Source: CAUZJF01 sp965248605 (GTDB taxonomy: Bacteria > Chloroflexota > Dehalococcoidia > Lucifugimonadales > CAUZJF01). Taken from it: a DNA stretch of 64,000 bases. The stretch covers positions 2,790,001 through 2,854,000 of the forward strand of contig CBDFJV010000007.1 in NCBI GenBank assembly GCA_965248605.1, read 5' to 3'. Below the pieces are notes generated by a model. The model ran no database searches. It had not been told where the DNA came from and saw nothing but the letters and a program-made list of their open reading frames with translations. Position numbers and translations under genes: made by a program. The stretch's first letter is position 1; each line of letters starts with the position of its first letter. Below are positions 27,437 through 37,100 of the stretch, one piece after another.

Positions 27437-28684
27437 ATGGGCGGGCAGAGCTACCTTTTATTTCACTCGAGGCGAGCCGTTCAAGTGATCCCAGACAACG
27501 AAAGTCGGTACCGGCCAGGTCAGAACGTCTTCAGCCCCGCTGAGGTGCCACCAAAGTCGTCCAGCGGACTTGGGTTTGCTATTCTGGCTCTGGGCTTGCT
27601 TGCAGGCTTCGTACTTGGGTGGGTGGCCTTCGTGTCCCCATGGACGGACTCCTCGAGGTCGAGGCCCCTATTCGATGAAAACAAAGTCAGGTCGTTGTTC
27701 GAGGAGGCCGGTCCGGCCGTCGTAGAAATCACACTCTCGAGGCCCACAAGGTTTTCCGGCGTGTTTTCGAGAGAAGACTCCGGCTCGGGTTTCTTGATCG
27801 ACCGTGAAGGGCACATCGCGACGAACAATCACGTCATTGACGGGGAGGGAGACATCTCGGTCAGGCTCTCCAACGGCCGCGTTCTGGAAGCGCAGGTACT
27901 CGGGACGAGCCCGCTAGACGACCTCGCTCTTCTGCAAGTCGACCCAGCCGCAGTAGAGGGCATCGATCCTTTGCCTCTCGCGGACTCTGACGAAATCGTG
28001 CCGGGGCAGCTGGCGGTGGCTATAGGCAGCCCGTTCGAGGAGTTCAACTCAGTCACCGTCGGTATCGTGAGTGGCACGGGTAGGACTCGCCTCAGCGAGC
28101 ACTTGCGTCCTATCCCCGGTCTGGTCCAGACCGACGCCGCTCTCAATCCGGGAAACTCGGGTGGGCCTCTACTGAACTCCGACGGTGAAGTGATGGGCGT
28201 AAATACCTCGGTGCAGGTCGCATCGTCGATCCAGATCGGTATTGGGTACGCGGTTCCGAGCAATACCCTGAAACACCTGCTTCCCCAACTCATTACAAGG
28301 GGACAGGTCAGGCGGCCGTGGATGGGCATCACGAGCTGGCCTCTCAGTGAAAGCGGAGCTGCGAGACTGGGACTGCCCGCCGAGAGTGAAATCTATCTCA
28401 GGTTCGTGTGTGAAGGCGGACCCGCGCACAGGGCCGGCCTGCGGGGCGACCCGAGGCTCACCGGCAACGGAGACATGATCCTGAGTATCGACGGCGAGCC
28501 CGTCTCTTCGATGTCCGACATGGTCGACTACTTCAATCTACTGCAGCCGACCGATGTCGTCCGCTTGGAGGTCCACAGAAGCGGCGCGACCCGCAGCGTC
28601 GACGTCGTACTCGACGAGTGGCCCGTTGGCGAAGGGTTCGGTACCCTGTGGCGACCCTTCAATGGCGAGCCCTGCCCTCCGTAA
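27437..28684 (+). CDS. HtrA/DegP-like serine protease with one PDZ domain
   Basis: 415 residues. Cytoplasmic N-terminus, one membrane helix (GFAILALGLLAGFVLGWVAF, about 46-65), then a trypsin-like domain outside the membrane with the triad His132 (NNHVID), Asp162 (PLDDLALL) and Ser241 (NPGNSGGPLL), and a PDZ domain at about 310-400 (GDMILSIDGEPVSSMSDMV). Such proteases degrade misfolded envelope proteins. A TATACT box (27428-27433) lies four bases before the ATG at 27437, so translation is either leaderless or begins at the GTG at 27485. It follows the interrupted DUF2723 gene; a second, frameshifted HtrA is at 58331. Confidence 0.92.
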   Translation: MGGQSYLLFHSRRAVQVIPDNESRYRPGQNVFSPAEVPPKSSSGLGFAILALGLLAGFVLGWVAFVSPWTDSSRSRPLFDENKVRSLFEEAGPAVVEITLSRPTRFSGVFSREDSGSGFLIDREGHIATNNHVIDGEGDISVRLSNGRVLEAQVLGTSPLDDLALLQVDPAAVEGIDPLPLADSDEIVPGQLAVAIGSPFEEFNSVTVGIVSGTGRTRLSEHLRPIPGLVQTDAALNPGNSGGPLLNSDGEVMGVNTSVQVASSIQIGIGYAVPSNTLKHLLPQLITRGQVRRPWMGITSWPLSESGAARLGLPAESEIYLRFVCEGGPAHRAGLRGDPRLTGNGDMILSIDGEPVSSMSDMVDYFNLLQPTDVVRLEVHRSGATRSVDVVLDEWPVGEGFGTLWRPFNGEPCPP

Positions 28685-28953
28685 CGAGTACGACGACCCC
28701 TCAAGAACTTCGCTGGGCCTTCTGTGTTCCCCTCCTCCGACCGGCCTGCAATTGAGGTGGTATCATCTCGTTCGAATGATCAGAAGGGCACGGCCGCTCG
28801 ACCTCCTCTAACGTCCTCAAGTAGGGGCAATCCTATGGAGCCTGTCTCGGAACAGGTCTGCGCCTACCAGGTTTTCACATCTTGTAAAGAGCTAGGTCCA
28901 TGATGAGAGTCGATTTGGAAGTAAACAATAGAGTGACCCGTACCGGATCGGAA
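28685..28953. other. Intergenic, nothing firm
   Basis: No supportable gene. A small inverted repeat (CCTGTctcggaACAGG, about 28839-28854) is present. Confidence 0.35.
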
Positions 28954-29262
28954 TCAATGCGCCGCGATAGCCACAGAGATTCGCAGCTGACGGGAAGACC
29001 AAGCGCTGAAGAAACGCATTGGCTTGGATGCGGAAAATACCCTCGGCCGGGCGGACCAGACTTTCCACAGCGTGCGTATGTTGAAGGCTGTGGCCAGCAT
29101 TACCCACTCAGCACTAACGTTGGTCAGTCCGCGCAAGAGGAACCGGCGAGCTTGTTGTTGCTCCTTGATGATGCCGAAGGCAGGTTCCGCTAACTCTTTG
29201 CGCCTACGGTACAGTTCCTTGGCCTCATCAGTGGCCATCCAGTCCCGATGGCTACCTAACAC
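28954..29262 (-). pseudogene. IS1182/IS5-like transposase, C-terminal fragment
   Basis: The frame encodes ELYRRRKELAEPAFGIIKEQ and RRFLLRGLTNVSAEWVMLAT followed by AFNIRTLWKVW, the C-terminal end of a DDE transposase of the group seen at 3241-3894; the catalytic Glu would lie in the RKELAEPAFG region. The remaining 30 residues (SARPRVFSASKPMRFF on) also read as transposase tail. The N-terminal two thirds are missing, and 14 bases upstream lies the stop codon of the octapeptide-repeat gene. A relic. Confidence 0.8.
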
Positions 29263-29276
29263 ATGCTCATAAGGCC

Positions 29277-30678
29277 CTATCTCAAGCGCGCGACCTTGAC
29301 GACGGTCTGTGGTGCATACCCCGAACGCCGGACAAACACGGCACGTAGCTCAGCGGTCCGTCCCGGTATCTCGATGGTCTCGCTGACCGTTTGCTCCACC
29401 GTCTGGCCTGGCTGCGTCACCGTCTCGCTGACGGTGGTCTGCTCGATGCGGCCTGGCAGCGTGACCTGCGTGGATGCGTAGCCGGTAGCACTCCCACTGG
29501 CGTAGCCCGTGGCGGTGTCGCTGGCGTAGGCTGTTGCCTCGCCAGAGGCATACCCGGTGGCTGTGTCGGATGCGTACCCTGTCGCGGTGTCCTCGGCGTA
29601 CCCTGTGGCGGTATCGCTGGCATATCCCGTCGCGCTGCCCGATGCGTACCCGGTGGCGCTCCCGCTGGCATAGCCGGTTGCGGACCCCGACGCATAGCCG
29701 GTTGCGCTGCCCGATGCGTATCCCGCGGCGCTTCCGCTGGCGTAGCCGGTGGCGGACCCCGAGGCATATCCGGTGGCGCTGCCGGAGGCGTACCCCGTTG
29801 CGCTCCCACTGGCGTAGCCCGTGGCGCTCCCCGATGCGTAACCCGTTGCGGTATCGCTGGCGTACTCGGACGCCGTGTCGGAGGCGTAGCCGCTGGCTTC
29901 CTCCGAGGGCACCCACACGTTGATGTTGAGCCAGCCGAGGATGATGTTCACCCAGTGGCTGACGGTCGTGTAGAAGCCTCCCACGACGGCGGACACGACC
30001 GTCCCCACCGTCGCCGAGAGGACGGCCCCGACCGTGGTCGATACCCAGGTCCCCACCGTTCCGTTGACCCATGTACCCACTGTCCCAGAGAGCCATGTCC
30101 CGACCGTGCCGGTGAGCCAGGTCCCAACGGTCGCCGACAGCCACGTCCAGACCGTCGCAGAGAGCCAGGTCCCAACGGTCGCCGACAGCCACGTCCCGAC
30201 CGTCGCAGAGAGCCAGGTCCCGACCGTTGTCGAGAGCCATGAGCCGACCGTGGTGGAGAGCCACGCGCCCACGGTCGTGGACAGCCATGAGCCCACCGTG
30301 GCGGAGAGCCATGAGCCGACGGTCGTGGAGAGCCATGAGCCCACGGTTGCCGACAGCCATGAGCCGACGGTCGCGGACAGCCACGAGCCGACCGTGCCTG
30401 TGAGCCAGGTCCCCACGGTCGCGGGACACCCACCCGCCGACGGTCTCGGTTACGGGGTCCCAGGCGGCCTGAAGGGTCGCCGACAGGGTGCGTGTGACCG
30501 GCCCGAAGAAGGCGCTCAGGTGGGTCGACACCGTGTGGTACACGGGGTCCCACACCGCGCTGAGGGTAGAGGTGACCGTGTGGAAGAAGCCGGCGAAGCG
30601 CCCGATGACGGGCACGTTGGCGAGCCAGGTCCCCTCCTCGTGGTGGACGAGGTCCACCCTGGCGGGCAGCGGTATCAC
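29277..30678 (-). CDS. Octapeptide-repeat protein, two arrays (frameshift near 30420)
   Basis: Unrecognised. Layout: N-terminal region with degenerate repeats (HTVSTHLSAFFGPVTRTLSA), array 1 of about 18 units of T-V-G-(S/T)-W-L-S-(A/T), a hydrophobic linker (SHWVNIILGWLNINVWV), array 2 of about 18 units of T-G-Y-A-S-(G/D)-(S/T)-A, and a tail with TVSETVTQPGQTVEQTVSET. The N-terminal frame and the array frame join if one base near 30420 is skipped (GGWVSR to TVGTWLTG). Units vary mainly at synonymous third positions, which favours an old array kept for its protein. The start is uncertain: GTG at 30678, or ATG at 30753 inside the neighbouring gene. No signal peptide is seen. Possibly a structural or adhesive fibre; this is a guess. 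Confidence 0.6.
29470..29908 (-). repeat. 24-bp repeat array encoding TGYASGSA units
   Basis: About 18 tandem 24-base units. Tyr appears as TAC or TAT and most other codons change at the third base, while the octapeptide is nearly constant. Confidence 0.85.
30000..30420 (-). repeat. 24-bp repeat array encoding TVGSWLSA units
   Basis: About 18 tandem 24-base units. The opposite strand also has an open frame (30034-30711, P-T-V-A-E-S-H-E repeats), but there Glu/Asp alternate where the minus strand keeps Leu through synonymous codons, so the minus strand is the better coding candidate. Confidence 0.8.
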
Positions 30679-30713
30679 GTGAGGGCAGCCCGGTACCAGA
30701 CCCAGACATAACG

Positions 30714-32768
30714 TTGAGCTCGGGAACGGCAAGTTTAGACGCCTTCTCTCCAAACGCTCCCGGAGTGTATTCAGTCGGCATCCGGTCCTGCCGGTACAAC
30801 AATTTCACCGACTGCGACCCGTACGTGATGAGCTCGAATTCCCTGACCAAGCTGGCCCCACCCGTATACGAGAGCATCTCTGTAGTTCCACTTCCTCTGC
30901 GGGAAGCAAAGATGAAGTGGGGACCCGTCGCCGATGCCACCGAGTATACCGTTCAGGGCCGAGCGCCCTCCGGCTCGTGGCCCACCGGAGCGCCGAGTGC
31001 CAGCAACAGCAACAACAGGCTTGTGCCACACGTAGGGGCCTCAACCGATACACAGTCCGTCGAGATAGAGCTTGACGACATCCTCGTCATGAACGAGGAG
31101 TACCACTATCAGTTCATAGCTAGGGGCAACGGCACCACGGAGCTGGATAGTGAGGCCAGCAAGGCGATCACTATCATCGGCAACCCGATACTGGTGGGAG
31201 GCAGAGCCGACGGGAGCAGCCCTGGCAACAATGGGCGGGTTGTGCTTGAGTGGGAGACGATCTCGGGAGTCGACGAATACAAGATTTGGTACAGGATGCT
31301 GGGCACCTCCCATGAGAGCTTGGACTGGCCCGAAGACCCGGATTGGCCGGGCCCAGGATCCAGTTTCGCGCCAGACATCTTCGACGCTCCCACTGGGGCT
31401 GGGAGAGTGTATAGGACGATCTCCAACCTGCCTCGGGGATGGATTTACGGTTTCCAGGTCAACTACGTGAAGACAGATGCCACCAGGGTATTCTCGGCGC
31501 GAGATGCGTACGTGTGGCCCTCTTCGGGATTCCCAGGGAACGGTAAGCGCGTTGGAACATACACATTCTTCGGGCACCATCAGAATCGGGAGTTCGAGTA
31601 CATCATTTGTGACACCACATTCGATGATCCCTTGACTCCGGCCGATGAGAGCACTGATTGGGTCAACCTCATCAATCACGCATTCGGACAGTGGCAGGAG
31701 GCCACCGATGGGCTGGTCACCGTGACCCACGATTCGAATGGCACTTGCCCCAGTCCTTCAACGCCAATAGAGCAGTTCATTGCCAAGGACGATCGACAGA
31801 ATGAAGTCAGGATGCTCGACCTGACCAATCACAGTATCTACTGGTTCACAGAGTTCAAATCAGATGTCTTCAAGTACTGCGTTCCCAACGCGAGTGCTTG
31901 CGTTACGTCATTCCAGGGCTATTCGGGCATCGGCACCGACGACTATTTCCGCAATCGCATCAACGAGATCATAGAGAATTTCAGGGCAGGGAACATTGCT
32001 GTGCCCCAATTGTGGGCGGACTTGGGAGTCATAATGGCCAGGGCCTCTCTTCATAGGCGACAGGCCAGGAACGCGCTGCAGGGCGTCGATGTGACTTTCA
32101 ACAGAGAGGAGTTCGAGGTCGAGTCACCAGCCATTCCTGGCGGCGACAACCTCATAAGTAACGGCGACATCCGCTTCAACACATGTATGAACAATGGAGT
32201 CCCAGACGCTAACGACAACAGGAGGGGCGATGACTTCTTCGCCTATGCGACAGCCGTGCACGAGGCGGGACACGCCCTGGGCCTTTCAAACGTGGACTAC
32301 CCGATATGGGACATGGCAGATAAAGTAGCCGCCTACGTTGCCGCTCACCCCACGATCCCGGACTCAGTGATGAACTACGACTCCGACAAGAGGATTAGAT
32401 ATCCGGTCGTACCTGGCTTCTCCGAACCTGACTGCTCACCGCATCCTTTCGACGTGATGGCCGTCTATGCTCTCTATCAGAATGTTCCCATCGCGTCCAT
32501 TTCCGGGGACCGGGAGGGAAGCTCTGGAGACCAGATAACCCTGGCAGCGTCTGTCTCTGGCGGGAAGCCCCCCTATACGTACAGATGGTCTGACCCCTCC
32601 GAAGTCTTCACATACTCTCCCAATGCTGAGGCCGCATCCGTAACGATAACCCTTCCATACGTACCTCCAGAGGGCGGACTTTCCCAGCGCTATGTCGTAC
32701 TGGTGGCCAAGGATGCTAACGGGATAGAAGCGCGGGCCTCCAGACTCGTCACGACAAACTCGCAGTGA
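30714..32768 (+). CDS. Secreted metzincin-like metalloprotease, probably 5'-truncated
   Basis: 684 residues from a TTG; there is no signal peptide and the frame is open further upstream, so the original 5' end has probably been replaced by the repeat-gene region. Domains: two fibronectin III-like modules (about 45-150, AKMKWGPVADATEYTVQGRA; about 160-270, GRVVLEWETISGVDEYKIWY), a zinc-protease domain (about 285-590) with VHEAGHALGLSN (His516, Glu517, His520) and a Met-turn-like PDSVMNYD, and a C-terminal Ig/PKD-like domain (about 600-684, GGKPPYTYRWSDP). The usual third zinc ligand, His or Asp, is Asn526 here; Asp528 is near. Precedes the propeller gene by 25 bases. Confidence 0.75.
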   Translation: MSSGTASLDAFSPNAPGVYSVGIRSCRYNNFTDCDPYVMSSNSLTKLAPPVYESISVVPLPLREAKMKWGPVADATEYTVQGRAPSGSWPTGAPSASNSNNRLVPHVGASTDTQSVEIELDDILVMNEEYHYQFIARGNGTTELDSEASKAITIIGNPILVGGRADGSSPGNNGRVVLEWETISGVDEYKIWYRMLGTSHESLDWPEDPDWPGPGSSFAPDIFDAPTGAGRVYRTISNLPRGWIYGFQVNYVKTDATRVFSARDAYVWPSSGFPGNGKRVGTYTFFGHHQNREFEYIICDTTFDDPLTPADESTDWVNLINHAFGQWQEATDGLVTVTHDSNGTCPSPSTPIEQFIAKDDRQNEVRMLDLTNHSIYWFTEFKSDVFKYCVPNASACVTSFQGYSGIGTDDYFRNRINEIIENFRAGNIAVPQLWADLGVIMARASLHRRQARNALQGVDVTFNREEFEVESPAIPGGDNLISNGDIRFNTCMNNGVPDANDNRRGDDFFAYATAVHEAGHALGLSNVDYPIWDMADKVAAYVAAHPTIPDSVMNYDSDKRIRYPVVPGFSEPDCSPHPFDVMAVYALYQNVPIASISGDREGSSGDQITLAASVSGGKPPYTYRWSDPSEVFTYSPNAEAASVTITLPYVPPEGGLSQRYVVLVAKDANGIEARASRLVTTNSQ

Positions 32769-32793
32769 AGGACAAGGTAGGACCTGATAAGGC

Positions 32794-34074
32794 ATGACAC
32801 GGACCCACTGGACAGTTCCAGCCCTGTTGGTCTTGCTGTTCCCACTGTCATCGGCGGCGGTGCCTACCTGTTCCCAGGTCTATGCACCTGACACGAGACT
32901 CTGGATCAGTACTCTTGAGGAAGCGAACGCTCGATTCGCGCCTCAGTGGTCGCCTGACGGAGCTCATATCGTCTTCATATATAGGGGGGGAGGGGACGAT
33001 GGATCCACATACCTTGCCCGCTCTGACGGTTCCAGCGTGCGACGGATCTCAGAGGGTGAGGGTGAGTACGACGTAGACTACTCCCCGGACATCTCAACAG
33101 ATGGCTCGCGCATCGTCTACGCAACGGCACGGCATCTTACAAAGGGTGACTTTGACACCTTCGGGGTCACGCGCAACTTCGAGATAGAGACGTCGGGGCT
33201 GGACGGCTCCGACCGGCACAGACTCACAGAAAACGGAGACATGGACACCTCTCCTGTGTGGTCGCCTGATGGTGACCGTATCGCCTTCGCGAGGATCGAT
33301 GACGACTACTATCGTCCCAGAGATAGCGGCATCTACGTAATTGGCTCAGACGGCTCGGGCGTGCGCCGTATTGTGACCTACCGCAACAGGGACACGAATG
33401 CCGGTCAATATGTTACTGATCGATTCTACACAGGTGGTCTAGCGTGGTCGCCCGACGGGACGAGGTTGGCATTCATTCTCGATGAGGCCGAAGAACTACC
33501 CGGTGAGTATAGTGTCGATCGGACCGCCCTCTATACCGTGGGCGCGGACGGCACGGAGTTGACTCGACTAGTCGCCAGTCAGGACGAACATGTTGATTCG
33601 ATAGTTGGAACGCCGGCCTGGTCCCCTGACGGCCAAGAACTCGCCTTCTTGCGTGCAGACTTGCCTGCAGAACTTAGTGAAGGACGTGCAGCCGTGAAGC
33701 TATATGCGATAGCGCCCGATGGCTCCGGTCTGCGCGAGGTGTCAGACCCAGGCTGGGAGTTTTTTCTTGGCCGTGAGGTAGCATCCAGCTTGTCTTGGTC
33801 TCCCGACGGCAATAGCATTCTGTTCTCGCTGGCCGAGCGGACCAATTGGTTAAAGGGGACCACCTACGTGGTCAACGCGGACGGCTCCGGTCTCCGTGAG
33901 GTTAGACGAGGGCTCTACGTAAGCTGGTCTCCTGACGGTTCCAGGATTGCCGTGGTCCAGGAAGACTGGGAGGACCCCGACATCCTGTTCACCACGGCCT
34001 TGGACGGCTCGGACCTGCGCGTTCTGGTAAGACGAGACGAGGACGGCGACCTGGTGGCCGCGAACCGGAGATGA
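32794..34074 (+). CDS. Exported TolB-like beta-propeller (PD40) protein
   Basis: 426 residues. Signal peptide (PALLVLLFPLSSAAVPT, cleavage near residue 22-24) without a lipobox. The rest is a propeller of about seven blades, each marked by a WSPDG motif: PQWSPDGAHIVF, PVWSPDGDRIAF, LAWSPDGTRLAF, PAWSPDGQELAF, LSWSPDGNSILF and VSWSPDGSRIAV, plus a variant YSPDISTDGSRIVY. Such propellers bind proteins or peptides outside the membrane; no TolA/Pal/Tol system is nearby, so TolB function itself is not implied. Probably co-transcribed with the metalloprotease and the LRR lipoprotein. Confidence 0.85.
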   Translation: MTRTHWTVPALLVLLFPLSSAAVPTCSQVYAPDTRLWISTLEEANARFAPQWSPDGAHIVFIYRGGGDDGSTYLARSDGSSVRRISEGEGEYDVDYSPDISTDGSRIVYATARHLTKGDFDTFGVTRNFEIETSGLDGSDRHRLTENGDMDTSPVWSPDGDRIAFARIDDDYYRPRDSGIYVIGSDGSGVRRIVTYRNRDTNAGQYVTDRFYTGGLAWSPDGTRLAFILDEAEELPGEYSVDRTALYTVGADGTELTRLVASQDEHVDSIVGTPAWSPDGQELAFLRADLPAELSEGRAAVKLYAIAPDGSGLREVSDPGWEFFLGREVASSLSWSPDGNSILFSLAERTNWLKGTTYVVNADGSGLREVRRGLYVSWSPDGSRIAVVQEDWEDPDILFTTALDGSDLRVLVRRDEDGDLVAANRR

Positions 34075-34139
34075 AGCCGTGGTCACACAGAGGAATATGC
34101 TCGCAGTCGTTACGGCCCCACATATCCGAATGACCTGAG

Positions 34140-37100
34140 ATGTCCACAACGAACCCCAACACGAAGCTAGGCAACCTGACGACCGCTGTTGCACTCGTTG
34201 CGATACTGGCCGCCGTTGGCTGCTCCGATGACGCCAACCGGGAACTCTCTGGGACCAGAGACGCGCCCGGAAACGACGGCCGTGCATCGGTGGGTTCCAA
34301 GATGGGGAGCGCCCCGGCTTCCGAGGCCGCATCCCAGCCTTCAATACAGCAACACGATCCGGATGGTCCCGTATTGCAGGAAGCCTCCGCTTTTCGCTCA
34401 GGAGGGGACCGCGGATCATCGGTCACTGCTGTGACCGATGATCGAACCCTAGTCGGTCGCTCCGGAGCGGCACATACGCACGGACCCGGTAAGACCGCGG
34501 CTATTAGGCCACCCTGTGCGTACGGCTCATGTGAGCCACGCGACATCAGTGGGATCAACCCCATTTCCAGCGCAGTAGGCGGTGGCAGTGCGGCCGGTGG
34601 TGACACGGGAGCGGCGACCGTTGAAGAGGTGTTGGAGAAGGGCCTAGATCTTGCCGGAGCGTCCCCGGTGCATCTGGCCTTCCGTGGAAGGCCAAAGGAT
34701 GACTCCGTGCGGTGCGAGTGGCGGGGCGTGGCGAGAACTCCGGAGCAGCGGGAGCAGGCCGTCCGGTTCTGGCTGGACCTGGATGACGAAGACGAGTTGC
34801 CCTCTGCGGCCGAGGTGGAGCGCCTGTTCATGGAGGAGCTCGACCGGATCAACCCGATCTTCCCTGAGACGGTCAAGTCCAACTTCCGCGCGCTGGCGCG
34901 GGGAGGACTGTCAACCGACTTTCGGTTTCTGACCTGCTACGTCGACTATGCCGTTGACGAATACCTGCTCGGATCGAGCTCTGAGACCACGACAACGCTG
35001 ACGATCGCCTACGATCGGAGAGGCGAAGGCCGTTCCTATGACCTTTACAGTCGTGCTCACGCTGCGGGCGAGTTTGGAAGCGAAGCCCTCATGAGCGAGC
35101 AGGAATACGAAGACCACCTGGGCGAAATTGCCTCCGCCATCGAGCTGCTCCTGAGCGCCATATTCGAGGAACGTGAGAACGTCGTATTCCTGGCGCCGAT
35201 GGGGGCTCACAACACGATCAGCGTCGAGGCATGGCAAGCGGTCCAGCAGTGGGACCTTCAGTTGGATGACGACGGGACTGTGAACGCCGTCCGTTACGGT
35301 GCGCCAGAAAACGATCCGGAGTACTCACAGCCGCTGACGGAGCTTGAGGAACGTGTCGAGACGGCCGCCGAGACGGACGAGTTCGCGGGAGAGCGGATCG
35401 AGAGCGCCGAAGACCTGTCCGATCACTACGAGGAGATCGGCGCGCACGACGACATCACCCCGGATGACGGTGAAACGACGACCTTCACCCCAGAACCGCC
35501 ACCACCCGTCCCTCCGTGCTACAACGCAGTTAACGATCCTTACATCGACTCGGGCTTAGTCGGCGACTGCGAGGTCCTGCTCGACATAAAGGACACCCTG
35601 GCGGGCACGGCGACGCTGGACTGGAGCGCCGACACAGCCATCTCCGAGTGGGAAGGCATTACGGTAGATGGGGACCCGAGTCGAGTGGTGCGTCTGGAGC
35701 TTCCGTCTAAGGGACTCGACGGCAGCGTCCCTTCAGGGCTGAGCGGACTGAGAGGCCTCCAGGTGCTTGCTCTCGGCAGCAACAGCCTCACAGGCACCAT
35801 CCCTACCGAGATAGGCGGTCTCGCCGACCTCCAGAGACTAGACCTCAGCAGCAACCAGATAGACGGGGAGATTCCGCCTGAGCTGGGCAACCTCTCGAAG
35901 CTGCAACAGCTACGGCTCAAGACCAACCAGCTGTCGGGACAGATTCCTCCTGAGCTTACGGCACTGTCCAGCCTGGAGATACTACGCCTGGGAGGCAACC
36001 AGCTCACAGGCTGCATACCGTCGGCCCTGCAGGACGTGGGGGATAATGACCTGACCGTCCTTGATCTCCCCTACTGTATCCCGGCGTTCGAGTCCGAAGG
36101 CTACACATTCTCGGTCCAAGACGACGTGCCCGTCACGACGGTCGTGGGCACCGTCACGGCCACGGACCTCGACAGCGATCCTGTAACCTACGCCATCACC
36201 AGCGGCAACGAGGACGGCAAGTTCGCCATCGACGAGCTTTCAGGCGAGATCGCCGTCGCAGACCTTTTTGACCAGGCGACCTCCACCTCCTACTCATTGG
36301 CGGTGGAGGCAAGCGATCCGTACGAGGGCGCGTCCACCGTGACGGTGGACATCTCCGTCTTTGCGCCCTGCGCCAACGGTGTCGCAGTGCCGAACCCCGG
36401 CGGCAATCCGGGCCTTGTCGGCGACTGCACGGCCCTGCTGGAGATCAAAGACGCCCTCGCGGGAACGGCTACTCTGGACTGGAGCGCCGACACCGCCATC
36501 ACGGAGTGGAGCGGGATCACCGTTGAGGGCACGCCAGGTCGCGTTAGGGGACTGGCTGTCAGTGAAGCCGGCCTGAGCGGCCAGATTCCTTCAGGGCTCA
36601 GCGGCCTGTCTGAACTGGCCACCCTGGATCTCAGGGCGAATCAGCTGACGGGGGAGATACTGCCAGAGCTGGCCGAGCTCGCCAATCTGACCTACCTGGC
36701 ACTTTCCAACAACCAGCTGACCGGCTGCATACCTTCGGCCCTACAGGACGTCGCACAGAACGACCTGGACCAACTGAGTCTGCCGTACTGCGTCCCGGCG
36801 TTCGAGACCGACGGCTACTCGTTCTCGGTCCAGCACGACGCAGCCGTCGACACGGTCGTGGGCGCCGTAACCGCCACAGATGCGGACGGGGATACCGTCA
36901 CCTACGCCATCACCGGGGGCAACGAGGAAGGCAAGTTCGCCATAGGGGACGGTTCCTCCGGTCAGATTACTGTCGCAGACCTGCTGGACTACGACACGGT
37001 CTCCTCGTACTCACTGACGGTGGAGGCAACCGATGGCTACGGAACAGCGGTGTCGACAGTGGCGATCAGTCTGATCGGTGACTGCTCTGTTGGCATTGTC

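Noticed and set aside
28900..29193. 97-codon plus-strand ORF
   Set aside because: Antisense to the IS1182/IS5 transposase fragment.
29350..29809. Arg/Pro-rich frames overlapping the octapeptide array
   Set aside because: Alternate frames of the 24-base repeat; composition is low-complexity and unit conservation is poorer than in the minus-strand GYASGSA frame.
29470..30420. CRISPR-like array
   Set aside because: The 24-base units are contiguous without spacers and are coding; no cas genes are present. No CRISPR array was seen anywhere in the window.
30034..30711. 225-codon plus-strand ORF with P-T-V-A-E-S-H-E repeats
   Set aside because: It mirrors the array on the minus strand. Substitutions that change Glu/Asp here are silent on the minus strand, and it does not cover the second array.
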